From: a virus
Virus record (IMG/VR): IMGVR_UViG_3300048625_000442
Span: 1 to 32,178 of that record
Strand: one strand, 5' to 3'
DNA length: 32,178 bases
A model generated the notes under the pieces. That model searched no databases. It had not been told where the DNA came from and saw only the letters and a list, made by a program, of their open reading frames with translations. The translations under genes and the position numbers were made by a program. Shown one piece after another: positions 8,253-15,280 of the stretch (position 1 is the stretch's first letter; each line of letters starts with the position of its first letter).

Positions 8253-8810
8253 TTAGCCCCGTCCCCAGGTGATTTCGCGATCCTGGATCGCGGTGACATA
8301 TTCAAAACCAAGATCGCCCGGATAGAGCACCTGTTGGCTTTCATGTGTGTAGCGCCAGCTGCGCGGCACGGTCAGATCGATCAGCCGGCTTTCATAGCTG
8401 ATGGTGATCGTGCAGGTGTTTTCGTCTTCGGTGATTTCGGGCACGTCGAGACGACCAGAAAACGCTTGCACCGGATCTGCGATCAGAGTGCCTGCCTCAG
8501 ACATGAGCCCTATCCAGATCCGCCCCGGCATACCCTGGCGCGCTTCATCAATGGCAACTTGCACCAGATCGAGGGGCACGCCCGAAAGCGAAAGTGTCGT
8601 GCCCCCGGCTACGACCTCACGGGTCTCGTCAATTGCGCCCATGCCGAGAAGAGCGCCGGCGCCTGCCCAAACTTTTCCATTCCAAGCCAGATCGCCGAGG
8701 CCCGACCAGATGCGCACCATGCCGGTGGCAAACTGCCCCTCAAACAAGATGGCCGGCTGCAGGTTTTGCTCTGCTAATGCCGTTGCAAAGGCCGCGGAAA
8801 ACTCTCGCAT
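8253..8810 (-). CDS. Tail-tip protein (lambda L / GTA gp13-like position)
   Basis: A 185-residue protein. It starts with MREFSAAFATALAEQN and has ILFEGQFATGMVRIWSGLGD, a pattern common to small siphovirus tail-tip proteins in alphaproteobacterial prophages. The mid part has a LxGVPLDLVQVAIDEARQG segment and ends with WGRG. It lies between the distal tail-like gene and the NlpC-like gene, which is the L/K region of lambda. I infer it is a tip-complex component. I see no catalytic motif and no Fe-S cysteine cluster like that of lambda L. ATG overlaps the upstream stop (8810). Confidence 0.75.
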   Translation of the reverse strand: MREFSAAFATALAEQNLQPAILFEGQFATGMVRIWSGLGDLAWNGKVWAGAGALLGMGAIDETREVVAGGTTLSLSGVPLDLVQVAIDEARQGMPGRIWIGLMSEAGTLIADPVQAFSGRLDVPEITEDENTCTITISYESRLIDLTVPRSWRYTHESQQVLYPGDLGFEYVTAIQDREITWGRG

Positions 8811-9391
8811 CAGAGCGCCTCGCGGGCAGAAATCGTGAAGCGGTGCATATCGGCCCCGCTGATCACCGCAGGCACCGGCGCATTGAGGCGCAAGAGGGCT
8901 GCAGGGCGATCGAGACCGATCAGCGTGCCGATTTGCACAGCACCCCGCAAGGCGGGCACGAAATGCAGCACCGCTTCGCTGCCGACGGGGGCAACGTCCT
9001 CGGTAATTTGGTAAAGCCGGGTGGCGGCATCGCTGCCCAGTTGAAAAAATTCACCCGCGCGCAGCCCGAGCCCCCAACCGGCGGTGGCCATGCTGTTGCC
9101 CGAAGTGCTGGTGAGGGTGACGTAAGGGGTGCCCACACCAGGCGGGATCTCGATTGAAGGGTCGCGAAACAGAAAACGCCCGCGCGCCCCACCAAGTGCG
9201 GCAAAGAATGCCGAAAGCTTGCGTGCATTTGCCCCTTGGGTGATGGCCATTTCAAACTGAAACTCCCACCATTCGGCCCCCCAATACTGGACTTGCTGCG
9301 TTCCGGTGAACGGCGATGTCGAAACGGCGGTCGAGGTCATCAAGCGGCGCTCAACGGAGCGCACCAGAGTGACCGGGAGTTCGGCGATCAT
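8810..9391 (-). CDS. Distal tail-like/minor tail protein
   Basis: A 193-residue protein directly after the tape measure. The segment SPFTGTQQVQYWGAEWWEFQFEM plus FRDP recurs in phage distal tail-type and M-like proteins, where an N-terminal beta-sandwich caps the tube. It is mainly beta-strand with no enzyme motif. The ATG overlaps the tape measure stop as ATGA at 9388-9391, so expression is coupled. The role as lambda M/Dit equivalent is inferred from position and strand pattern. Confidence 0.78.
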   Translation of the reverse strand: MIAELPVTLVRSVERRLMTSTAVSTSPFTGTQQVQYWGAEWWEFQFEMAITQGANARKLSAFFAALGGARGRFLFRDPSIEIPPGVGTPYVTLTSTSGNSMATAGWGLGLRAGEFFQLGSDAATRLYQITEDVAPVGSEAVLHFVPALRGAVQIGTLIGLDRPAALLRLNAPVPAVISGADMHRFTISAREAL

Positions 9392-11868
9392 AGGGCATGG
9401 CCTCTGCGCCGCCCGTCGGCGACCGCCTGCTTTGCGATACGCTCGATTTGGGGGATGGCTGCGCGCAACTTCGTATCGATCTGCTCTGCAACGCCCATCT
9501 GTGCGCCGCGCGCATCAATCGAAATGTTGACGCCCGATGCCGCATTATTGCTGCCGCCTTGTGCGACCTCGCGGCGCGACAGCACCCGCTCGCCGCGCTG
9601 CAATATGGCTGGTACCTCGTCAGGCCTAAGCCCTGCCCAGCCGCCGGAATGCATCTTTGGTGCGCCGGCAAAGGCTAGGGCGGAGACCGCGCGGCTCGGG
9701 CCGCCACCGATCCCAACCATTCCGCCCGCGTGTAAGATACTGGCTGTGCTGCCTGGGGCGGGGCCCATGAATAGCGAGAGTGCGCTGGCGATGGGGCCCA
9801 GAACCGCGCGTTTGAACGACAACACCGCAAGATCGGCCAGCATTGATGAGACCAGGGATTTAAAATCAAATTTGCCGGTGGTCACGAATTGCCGGAAGGC
9901 ACTCTCGGCAGAGCTGAAGGCGTCAACCAAGGTGCTGCCCAAGCCCTTGCCCCAGTTCATGGCCTCCTTGCTATACTCCGCCAAGGTTTGCGCAACCGCG
10001 GCCCACCCGGTCTTTGCCTCCTCTGCGGCGGCCTTGGTCTTTGCGCCTGCGCCCTTGGCCGCCGTTCCGGCCGTATTCAAGCCATTTGCCAAATTGGCTG
10101 CCGCATCGCTGGCCTGGGTCAGCGCATCTTCACCCGACGCGCCGGCTCCCGTTATTGCGGCCTTCAGGGCCTCCCAGGCCGTCATCGGGCGCGATGCGGC
10201 ATCCGAGAGCATCCCCGCGGCTTCATCATAGGCACCCGACCGCGATCGCGCATCTGCGGCCATGCCCCCAAAGAGGTTTGGCGCATCCACATAGGTTTTG
10301 CCCATGGCGTCGCTGAAGGCCTTGCCCGCGGCAGCGCCAGCCTCGGTCGCCGCCCCCTGGAACGGATTGGTGATGCCGCCCAGATTGACCTCTTGCAACG
10401 ATCCAATACGAATGCCGCCTTCGCCGGTTGCCCATTCAGGCAAAAGCGCCAGAGCGGCATTCAGGCCCTCAATGAAGCTGTTGATCCGGGTGACGACGGC
10501 ATTCAGCATCGATTCCACCCCATCAATCAGCCCGTTTGCCGCTTGATAGGCAAAATCGCCGATCGCTTGCGGCAAGGCCTTCCAGATAGCCTTCACCGCG
10601 TCATAGGTTCCTTGGAATGTCCCAACCGCGCTGTTGCCCCAATCGACAACAGCAACCGTAGCCCCCTGAAGACCGTCGTAGATCACAGCCTGTGCGGCTG
10701 CCCAGCCCGCCTCCACCCGCGACCAGGCGGCTGAGGCCGCCAAAGAGATACGATTCCAGGCCTCAAAGCCTGCGTCTTTCAAAAGTGCCAAGGCTGCGCC
10801 AAACCCGCCGGCCCCCTCAGCCAGCTTCGAGAACTGATAGGCCAACTCGCCCGCACCCACGATCAGGGCCCCGATGCCTGTCCGGATCAAAGCCGCACGC
10901 AACACCACAAAGGCCGTGGCCAATCCTTTCACAGAAAGTGCCGCCGCGGCCAAACCTGCCACCCAGCGCCCCGCCATGAAGACGGCAAAAGACCCCGCAT
11001 AGGCGGCAAGCCGTTCCAAATTGCCAAGCACCAGTGACAAAGCGCGGTTGATCACGCCGCCAGTAGAGGCAGCCGCCACAAATGCATTCGCCAGCGCCTC
11101 AATCGAAGGCGCCAGGGCGGTGGCAATCTGGTTACGCATACCCTCAAACACCTGCTCAACACCAACCAATGCTGCTTGCGTGCGCCGCATCGCTGCGATG
11201 GCTTTCTGGTCCAAAACCGCCCCCAGCCCTGCAGCGCGATCGCCAAGCGCCTGCATCGCAGCCCCGTTGTTGCGCAATAGCGGCAGCAAAAGCGTGGAAT
11301 CCGAGGCCATCGCCTCCATGTAAAACGTCATGTCCTGCTGGCTGGCGCCCGCTTTTTCCAAGGACCTGACATAGAGCTGCAGCGCCTCAGGGCCAGAAAG
11401 ACGGGCAAACTGATCGGCGGTGACACCCACGCGGGGCGCAATGTTTGCAAAAAAGTCCTTCATCGGCCCGCCGCCGGTCTGGATGAATTCACCCACCCGG
11501 TCATTCACGTCCTTAAGGATATCGGCCAGCTTTTCTTGCTCGATGCCAACGGTTTTGGCCCCCGCCGCCCAGCGCTGCAAGGCTTGCGGCGTGGTGTTTG
11601 CGACTTGCGCAAGAGCGGCGATTTCATTGGCAGATCGCATCGTTGCAGTGGTAATCGCAGCCCCCGCCGCAACCATGGCCGAAGCGATCGCACCCGCGGC
11701 AGGCCCCGCTTTGCGCGTAAAGCCCGATAGCTTCGCATTGGCAAGATCAACCTCGCGCGAAAGCCGACCCAAACCGCGGTTGCCAGCCTCGCCGATCCCC
11801 TCGAGATCGGCCTTGACCTGTTTACCCCCCACGGCCGCGAGGCGCACAAAAACCCGCTTAGTCGTCAT
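9388..11868 (-). CDS. Phage tail tape measure protein
   Basis: An 826-residue tape measure. The N-terminal part is a coiled coil (residues about 10-60). Hydrophobic segments lie near residue 60-80 and in about 290-345 (Ala/Gly/Val-rich with VFMAGRW and IGALIVGAGELAY). Long helical regions follow. The C-terminus has the lambda-family pattern GWAGLRPDEVPAILQRGERV. The gene is the longest after J, and it lies after the chaperones G and GT, as expected. Tape length sets tail length at about 0.15 nm per residue, which would give a tail of roughly 120 nm (inference). The ATG at 11868 was chosen over 11880, because it has a purine-rich site and overlaps the GT stop region by 11 bases. Confidence 0.93.
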   Translation of the reverse strand: MTTKRVFVRLAAVGGKQVKADLEGIGEAGNRGLGRLSREVDLANAKLSGFTRKAGPAAGAIASAMVAAGAAITTATMRSANEIAALAQVANTTPQALQRWAAGAKTVGIEQEKLADILKDVNDRVGEFIQTGGGPMKDFFANIAPRVGVTADQFARLSGPEALQLYVRSLEKAGASQQDMTFYMEAMASDSTLLLPLLRNNGAAMQALGDRAAGLGAVLDQKAIAAMRRTQAALVGVEQVFEGMRNQIATALAPSIEALANAFVAAASTGGVINRALSLVLGNLERLAAYAGSFAVFMAGRWVAGLAAAALSVKGLATAFVVLRAALIRTGIGALIVGAGELAYQFSKLAEGAGGFGAALALLKDAGFEAWNRISLAASAAWSRVEAGWAAAQAVIYDGLQGATVAVVDWGNSAVGTFQGTYDAVKAIWKALPQAIGDFAYQAANGLIDGVESMLNAVVTRINSFIEGLNAALALLPEWATGEGGIRIGSLQEVNLGGITNPFQGAATEAGAAAGKAFSDAMGKTYVDAPNLFGGMAADARSRSGAYDEAAGMLSDAASRPMTAWEALKAAITGAGASGEDALTQASDAAANLANGLNTAGTAAKGAGAKTKAAAEEAKTGWAAVAQTLAEYSKEAMNWGKGLGSTLVDAFSSAESAFRQFVTTGKFDFKSLVSSMLADLAVLSFKRAVLGPIASALSLFMGPAPGSTASILHAGGMVGIGGGPSRAVSALAFAGAPKMHSGGWAGLRPDEVPAILQRGERVLSRREVAQGGSNNAASGVNISIDARGAQMGVAEQIDTKLRAAIPQIERIAKQAVADGRRRGHAL

Positions 11869-12525
11869 ACTGCCCCCCAATCCGTTCGTTGATTTTCCTG
11901 ACCATCACGGCCTCGATTTCTGGCAAGAGCTCTGCGGTAATTAAGGCGTCGATGCCCAAGGCGCGCGCCAACACGAGTGCGGCACCCAGGTCCCAACCAA
12001 TGATGGCCTTACCAGAGACCCGCATCTGCCCGCCCAAGCGGCCGACCAGATCCCAGACCTGCACGCCTTCAAACGTGGCAGGCCAATGGATCCGGGAAGG
12101 ACAGTCCAGACAGCGCCCAACGCAGGCCGCACAGTACGTCTCGCCCCCGCCGAAATGCCATTCGGCGAGAGCGCTTAGACGTTTTTTTCCTGATCCAAAA
12201 CCAAGGCCTTTGCCACGTAAGCCGTCTGGAAGGCCTCAAAAATGGGCCAGACATCGAGCAGCGCGTGCACCCCCTCGGGGCTCACTCCGATCGCTTCGCC
12301 CTGTGCATTCCCCACACCTTCCCAAGCAAGGATTGCGTGCGCCCCCAGTGCTTTTGCAAAGACAAGGGCGCGATCCTCATCGGATGCGTCCTGCGACAGC
12401 GCCACCACATCTGGGTCATTGCGCGTGGCCACCATCAGCGCGGTTGTCAGCGGGCGCAGGTGAAGCCGCACCCCCGGCGCTACATCGAGCCAGCGCGCGC
12501 TCTGGGTAAGATCAAGTTTTAGCAT
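11858..12525 (-). CDS. GT-like tail chaperone by -1 frameshift (join 12525-12181 and 12181-11858)
   Basis: Slippage at the heptamer A AAA AAC (12187-12181) would add 107 residues to the G protein, for 222 residues in total. I read the -1 frame directly: it has no stop from the slip site to the TAA at 11858. The added part starts RLSALAEWHFGGGETYCAAC and contains CxxCxxxCxxC (ETYCAACVGRCLDCP), a possible zinc knuckle. It then runs through WPATFEGVQVWDLVGRLGG and a helical C-terminus ending IGGQYDD. The later part resembles DUF1799-type phage proteins. A 68-residue open frame (12064-11858, GTG start) would be the T part alone, but it is better explained as the end of the fusion. In lambda, GT recruits the tube protein to the tape measure. 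Confidence 0.82.
12148..12167 (-). promoter_or_regulatory. Frameshift-stimulating stem-loop
   Basis: A perfect 7-bp stem (CGCCGAA pairing TTCGGCG) with a 6-base loop lies 13 bases downstream of the slippery heptamer. An outer TCTCG/CGAGA pairing could extend it and shorten the spacer to 10 bases. Stem-loops at about this distance stimulate -1 slippage in known systems. Pairing was checked by eye, and folding energy was not computed. Confidence 0.72.
12175..12525 (-). CDS. Tail assembly chaperone G-like protein
   Basis: A 116-residue protein with the position and size of a tail assembly chaperone: just before the tape measure and just after the tube. It begins MLKLDLTQSARWLDVAPGVRL, a short beta-rich start, then a helical body (LRPLTTALMVATRNDPD, ALGAHAILAWEGVGN). 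Such proteins bind the tape measure before tube assembly. The zero-frame end is LDQEKNV followed by TAA, and its last codons contain the slippery site that gives GT (see separate entries). The ATG at 12525 lies 2 bases after the tube gene stop. A longer in-frame start would overlap the tube gene and lacks a good ribosome site. Confidence 0.83.
   Translation of the reverse strand: MLKLDLTQSARWLDVAPGVRLHLRPLTTALMVATRNDPDVVALSQDASDEDRALVFAKALGAHAILAWEGVGNAQGEAIGVSPEGVHALLDVWPIFEAFQTAYVAKALVLDQEKNV
12181..12187 (-). promoter_or_regulatory. Programmed -1 ribosomal frameshift site (A AAA AAC)
   Basis: In the reading frame of G the codons are GAA AAA AAC GTC TAA, so the last A of GAA begins an exact X XXY YYZ heptamer (A AAA AAC) two codons before the stop. 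Seven A's in a row are present on the minus strand. Both tRNAs can re-pair after a one-base slip, and the -1 frame is open for 107 codons. This matches the G-GT architecture of lambda-like phages. Confidence 0.85.
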
Positions 12526-12527
12526 GC

Positions 12528-13466
12528 TCAATACCCTTCGACATCGTTGATCAGCTCGACCGTGCACATCCGGCCAAGCGTTGCGTCCTTGGCCGCCTGC
12601 CAATCGAAAGTTGCCTGCACGCCCTGCGGCCCTGCGATTTCAATCCGCGGGCGCGGCAGATAGACCGAATGCGCCGTGATCGTCAGGCTTTGCCCCGAGC
12701 CCAAGACATAAGAGAACTCCAGCGCGCAAGCCGCCCCGTTGATCGCCTGGCTCATCAGCGTAGTGTCGGCAAAGCGTACCTCGATATTGCCGGTCAATGC
12801 CGCCATGCCAGGATCAACACCGTCGATCTTGCCATCGCTGCGGATCGTCTCGACCCGATCAAGCGTGTTGGAATAGCTGATCTGGCTTGAGACGATATTT
12901 GCCAGCGCCGTGCCATCGCGCCTGATCGCACCGTTGAAATGACCAAAGCGCAGCAACTCCATCACGCTTGGCGTGCCTGCGGCGGTGGACCTGGCCGGTG
13001 CCTCGCCTTGGGCAATCATGCTGATCGTGGCGGTCAAGAGCCCCGAGCGCTGCATGGTAAAGGCAAACTTATCAACCACGCAGCCCGTATACATCGCAAA
13101 GCGCGGCAATTCCGGCAGGCCCACCTCAATGGCAAGGCTGGGCAAGGACCAACCGCCCGAGCGATACTCATGGGTATATGGGCCGGCGCCCGTCGTGACA
13201 GGCGCGCCAAAAGCCCCCTTCAGCCAATAGCCAATCGCCTGGGCATCAATCGGAACCACAACATCGCCGTCTGCCGTCAGCGCGTCCTTGATCGGCGCCA
13301 GTGGATCGCGGCCGTAGCCCAGCAGTTCCGAGTTTAAAAGCGGCTGCTCTGCCCCCAGGGATGAGGTCGCAAAGGGCATCTTTTTATATCCCGTCGCAGG
13401 CGCGATCCCATAGTCTGTCTCAAACGCAAGCGCCATCTGCGCCCGCGCGCCTTGTGCGCGTGCCAT
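12528..13466 (-). CDS. Phage major tail (tube) protein
   Basis: A 312-residue tail tube protein. The start MARAQGARAQMALAFETDYG and the Gly/Ser-rich, beta-strand body with TISMIAQGEAP are typical of the phage tail tube protein family. The early part carries a flexible loop (about 25-60), as tube proteins do. It precedes the chaperone frameshift pair and follows the tail terminator, the standard siphovirus order. It is longer than lambda V (246), so an extra surface domain is possible. It polymerises as hexameric rings around the tape measure. Confidence 0.88.
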   Translation of the reverse strand: MARAQGARAQMALAFETDYGIAPATGYKKMPFATSSLGAEQPLLNSELLGYGRDPLAPIKDALTADGDVVVPIDAQAIGYWLKGAFGAPVTTGAGPYTHEYRSGGWSLPSLAIEVGLPELPRFAMYTGCVVDKFAFTMQRSGLLTATISMIAQGEAPARSTAAGTPSVMELLRFGHFNGAIRRDGTALANIVSSQISYSNTLDRVETIRSDGKIDGVDPGMAALTGNIEVRFADTTLMSQAINGAACALEFSYVLGSGQSLTITAHSVYLPRPRIEIAGPQGVQATFDWQAAKDATLGRMCTVELINDVEGY

Positions 13467-13484
13467 GATCGTGGATCCTTTTCT

Positions 13485-13919
13485 TCAAAGCAGCGGGTCG
13501 GATGACCCATAAATGAGCACCACCGGCACGGTGGCGGCTTTCAGGCTGTCGGCGCCATCAATGGGCACCAGGAGCGGGGCAGGGGCCTCGCCCAAAACGT
13601 AATCGCAAAGACCGCCCAGAGTTCTGTCAGCGGCAATCGCAGCTCCCACGGCCGTCTTTAGAAGATCGAAGGCTGCATCGCGCGCATCCGGCGGGCGATC
13701 GACGATAATGTCGATTTCCGCGCGGTGCTCGTAATAGTAGCTCGGCGGCGAAAGCAGCACCTCAGGCTCGCCCGGGGCCCCATCGCGCAAAATGATCAGG
13801 CCACCCTGCGGAATTCGTTCCGGCAGCGTTTCATTGCGTGAGGCGCGGGCGTTTTCGGGCGTTGCGGCTTCAATCGCTGCAAAGAGCGCCAGCAACACGG
13901 TTTCGCTTTTGCTTGTCAT
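13485..13919 (-). CDS. Tail terminator (lambda U-like) protein
   Basis: A 144-residue protein with the size and location of lambda gpU, the ring that stops tube growth and seats the head. Sequence marks include AEIDIIVDRPPDARDAAFDLLKTAVG and the C-terminal IYGSSDPLL. The fold appears to be alternating strands with a central helix, as in gpU and related neck proteins. It starts 8 bases after the DUF6441-like gene ends. The function is inferred from synteny. Confidence 0.74.
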   Translation of the reverse strand: MTSKSETVLLALFAAIEAATPENARASRNETLPERIPQGGLIILRDGAPGEPEVLLSPPSYYYEHRAEIDIIVDRPPDARDAAFDLLKTAVGAAIAADRTLGGLCDYVLGEAPAPLLVPIDGADSLKAATVPVVLIYGSSDPLL

Positions 13920-13927
13920 CTTTGCCC

Positions 13928-14548
13928 TCAGCGCCAGTTTGACACGATCAGGCCTTGCACACGACTGGCCCAGGCTTCGGCATCGCGCGCCAGATCTAGG
14001 CGTTTTTTGAGCGAGACCTGCGCCACCAGCAGGAAAATCGGCACGGTTGCCAGCCCCCGTCCGGTTTTAGAGCGTGAGGCAACCGCGCGGCCCTTGGTGT
14101 TCACGCGCGCCATGGCCACCAAAAAACTCGGGCCTCGCCTGCGATAGACAAACTGCAGCCGTAATCCGGTGCGCTGCTCCCACCCGCGCGGGGTAATGCG
14201 TTTGCGCCCCACACCCTGCGTTCCCGCAGCCTCCGTAGGGATTGCCAAATAAAAGCCATTTGGCGATTTGATCAGCGCTCCGCTGTCAAAGGCGCTGATC
14301 GGCTCGGGGGCATTGGCCCAGACCAGGGCCGCTGCATTGAGCGAGTCCTTTGTGACCGGATATTTGCGCCCCTGGATGGTGCGCGCCAACTTTGGCCCCA
14401 GCCCCGCGCCGATGATTTGCAACCGCCAGTCGTTTTTGAGGCCAGCCGCCGCCGCCGACATCGCCTGCGACACAGCCATTTCCCCTGCGGTGATTTCTTC
14501 GCGCATCTGCGCGAGCACATCACCCACCACAGCCACATCGATCCTCAT
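13928..14548 (-). CDS. DUF6441-like minor tail/neck protein
   Basis: A 206-residue protein that I recognise as DUF6441-like, common in Rhodobacterales prophages between the head-tail joiner and the tail terminator. It is basic and helical at the N-terminus (QMREEITAGEMAVSQAMS), with PNGFYLAIPTEAAGTQG and GRKRITPRGWEQRTG in the middle. Its place corresponds to lambda gpZ, which is needed to attach head to tail. ATG overlap with the preceding gene (14545-14548) indicates coupling. The exact biochemical role is not established. Confidence 0.77.
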   Translation of the reverse strand: MRIDVAVVGDVLAQMREEITAGEMAVSQAMSAAAAGLKNDWRLQIIGAGLGPKLARTIQGRKYPVTKDSLNAAALVWANAPEPISAFDSGALIKSPNGFYLAIPTEAAGTQGVGRKRITPRGWEQRTGLRLQFVYRRRGPSFLVAMARVNTKGRAVASRSKTGRGLATVPIFLLVAQVSLKKRLDLARDAEAWASRVQGLIVSNWR

Positions 14549-14856
14549 AGCTGCCGCGCCTCACAGCGCAAAATCATCCGCTGAGCGTCGCGCCGCGGCT
14601 CAGAGCGGATTTCATAGATGTCAGCCTCGATTTGAACGGTATCGCCCGGGGCCATGCTTGCAATTTCACAAAGCCGCACCTCCAAGACGGTCGTGTCCGT
14701 CACAAATCGACCATCATTGAAGATGCCGACCTCGTCGGGGTTGCGCAGGATGACCCGAACCCGCGTAAAATTGCCCTCGCCGTCGCGGTGCCAACCGTCC
14801 AAGGCCATATTGGGGTCATCAAAGATTGCATCCAGGGCCGCGGCAAAGGCATTCAT
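14545..14856 (-). CDS. Head-tail joining protein (lambda FII-like)
   Basis: A 103-residue protein matching the small FII-type head-tail joiners in size, position and predicted beta-rich fold. The N-terminal MNAFAAALDAIFDDPNMALDG helix is followed by strands with FNDGRFVTDTTVLEVRLCEI and GDTVQIEADIYEIRSEPRRD. FII binds the connector after DNA packaging and forms the tail attachment site. It begins 2 bases after the decoration gene ends. Call based on pattern plus synteny. Confidence 0.8.
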   Translation of the reverse strand: MNAFAAALDAIFDDPNMALDGWHRDGEGNFTRVRVILRNPDEVGIFNDGRFVTDTTVLEVRLCEIASMAPGDTVQIEADIYEIRSEPRRDAQRMILRCEARQL

Positions 14857-14858
14857 GA

Positions 14859-15221
14859 TCAGGGAGCCGCAGTGATGACAGGCACGCCGAAGCAGTCATT
14901 GAGCCGCACGCGACCCGTGGTCTCGCCAGCACCACTGCCAACCGCCAGGACCGCAATACCCAAGAGCGCATTGCCCTGTCCTTGGGTCGTTGCCTGCGCG
15001 TTCGCCCCGTCCCAGTAAACCGCGGCCCCGACCGTCCAGGCCTGGCTCGCCGCTTTTGGAATGTCGAACACGCCTTCCAAAATAAGCGTGCCCTCAGCGC
15101 CGCTCGCAATGTCGGTGGCGGCGATGCCGATGGCAGCCCCCATGACAACAACGGACCCAGAGGTGATGTCCGCGCCGGCAAGGATGGTCAGCGTGTTGCC
15201 ATTCGAGATGAAGTTCTTCAT
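14859..15221 (-). CDS. Capsid decoration protein (DUF2190-like)
   Basis: A 120-residue protein of the DUF2190 type, often misannotated as a recombinase. It starts MKNFISNGNTLTILAGADITSG. It is rich in Gly, Ala and Thr with short strands (VGAAVYWDGANAQATTQGQGN), like head decoration proteins that sit on capsid trimers or hexamers and stabilise the shell after expansion. Position between the capsid gene and the joiner supports this. A good ribosome site (AGGAGAG) precedes the ATG at 15221. Confidence 0.85.
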   Translation of the reverse strand: MKNFISNGNTLTILAGADITSGSVVVMGAAIGIAATDIASGAEGTLILEGVFDIPKAASQAWTVGAAVYWDGANAQATTQGQGNALLGIAVLAVGSGAGETTGRVRLNDCFGVPVITAAP

Positions 15222-15280
15222 CGGGTCTCTCCTGCTAAAGGTGAAGGAAAGCCAGGCCCAGGGTCGGGCCGGGCGTCAGG

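Noticed and set aside
11858-12064. Separate 68-residue gene with its own GTG start
   Set aside because: The frame is open further upstream to the slippery heptamer, and the GTG lacks a ribosome site; it is better read as the end of GT.
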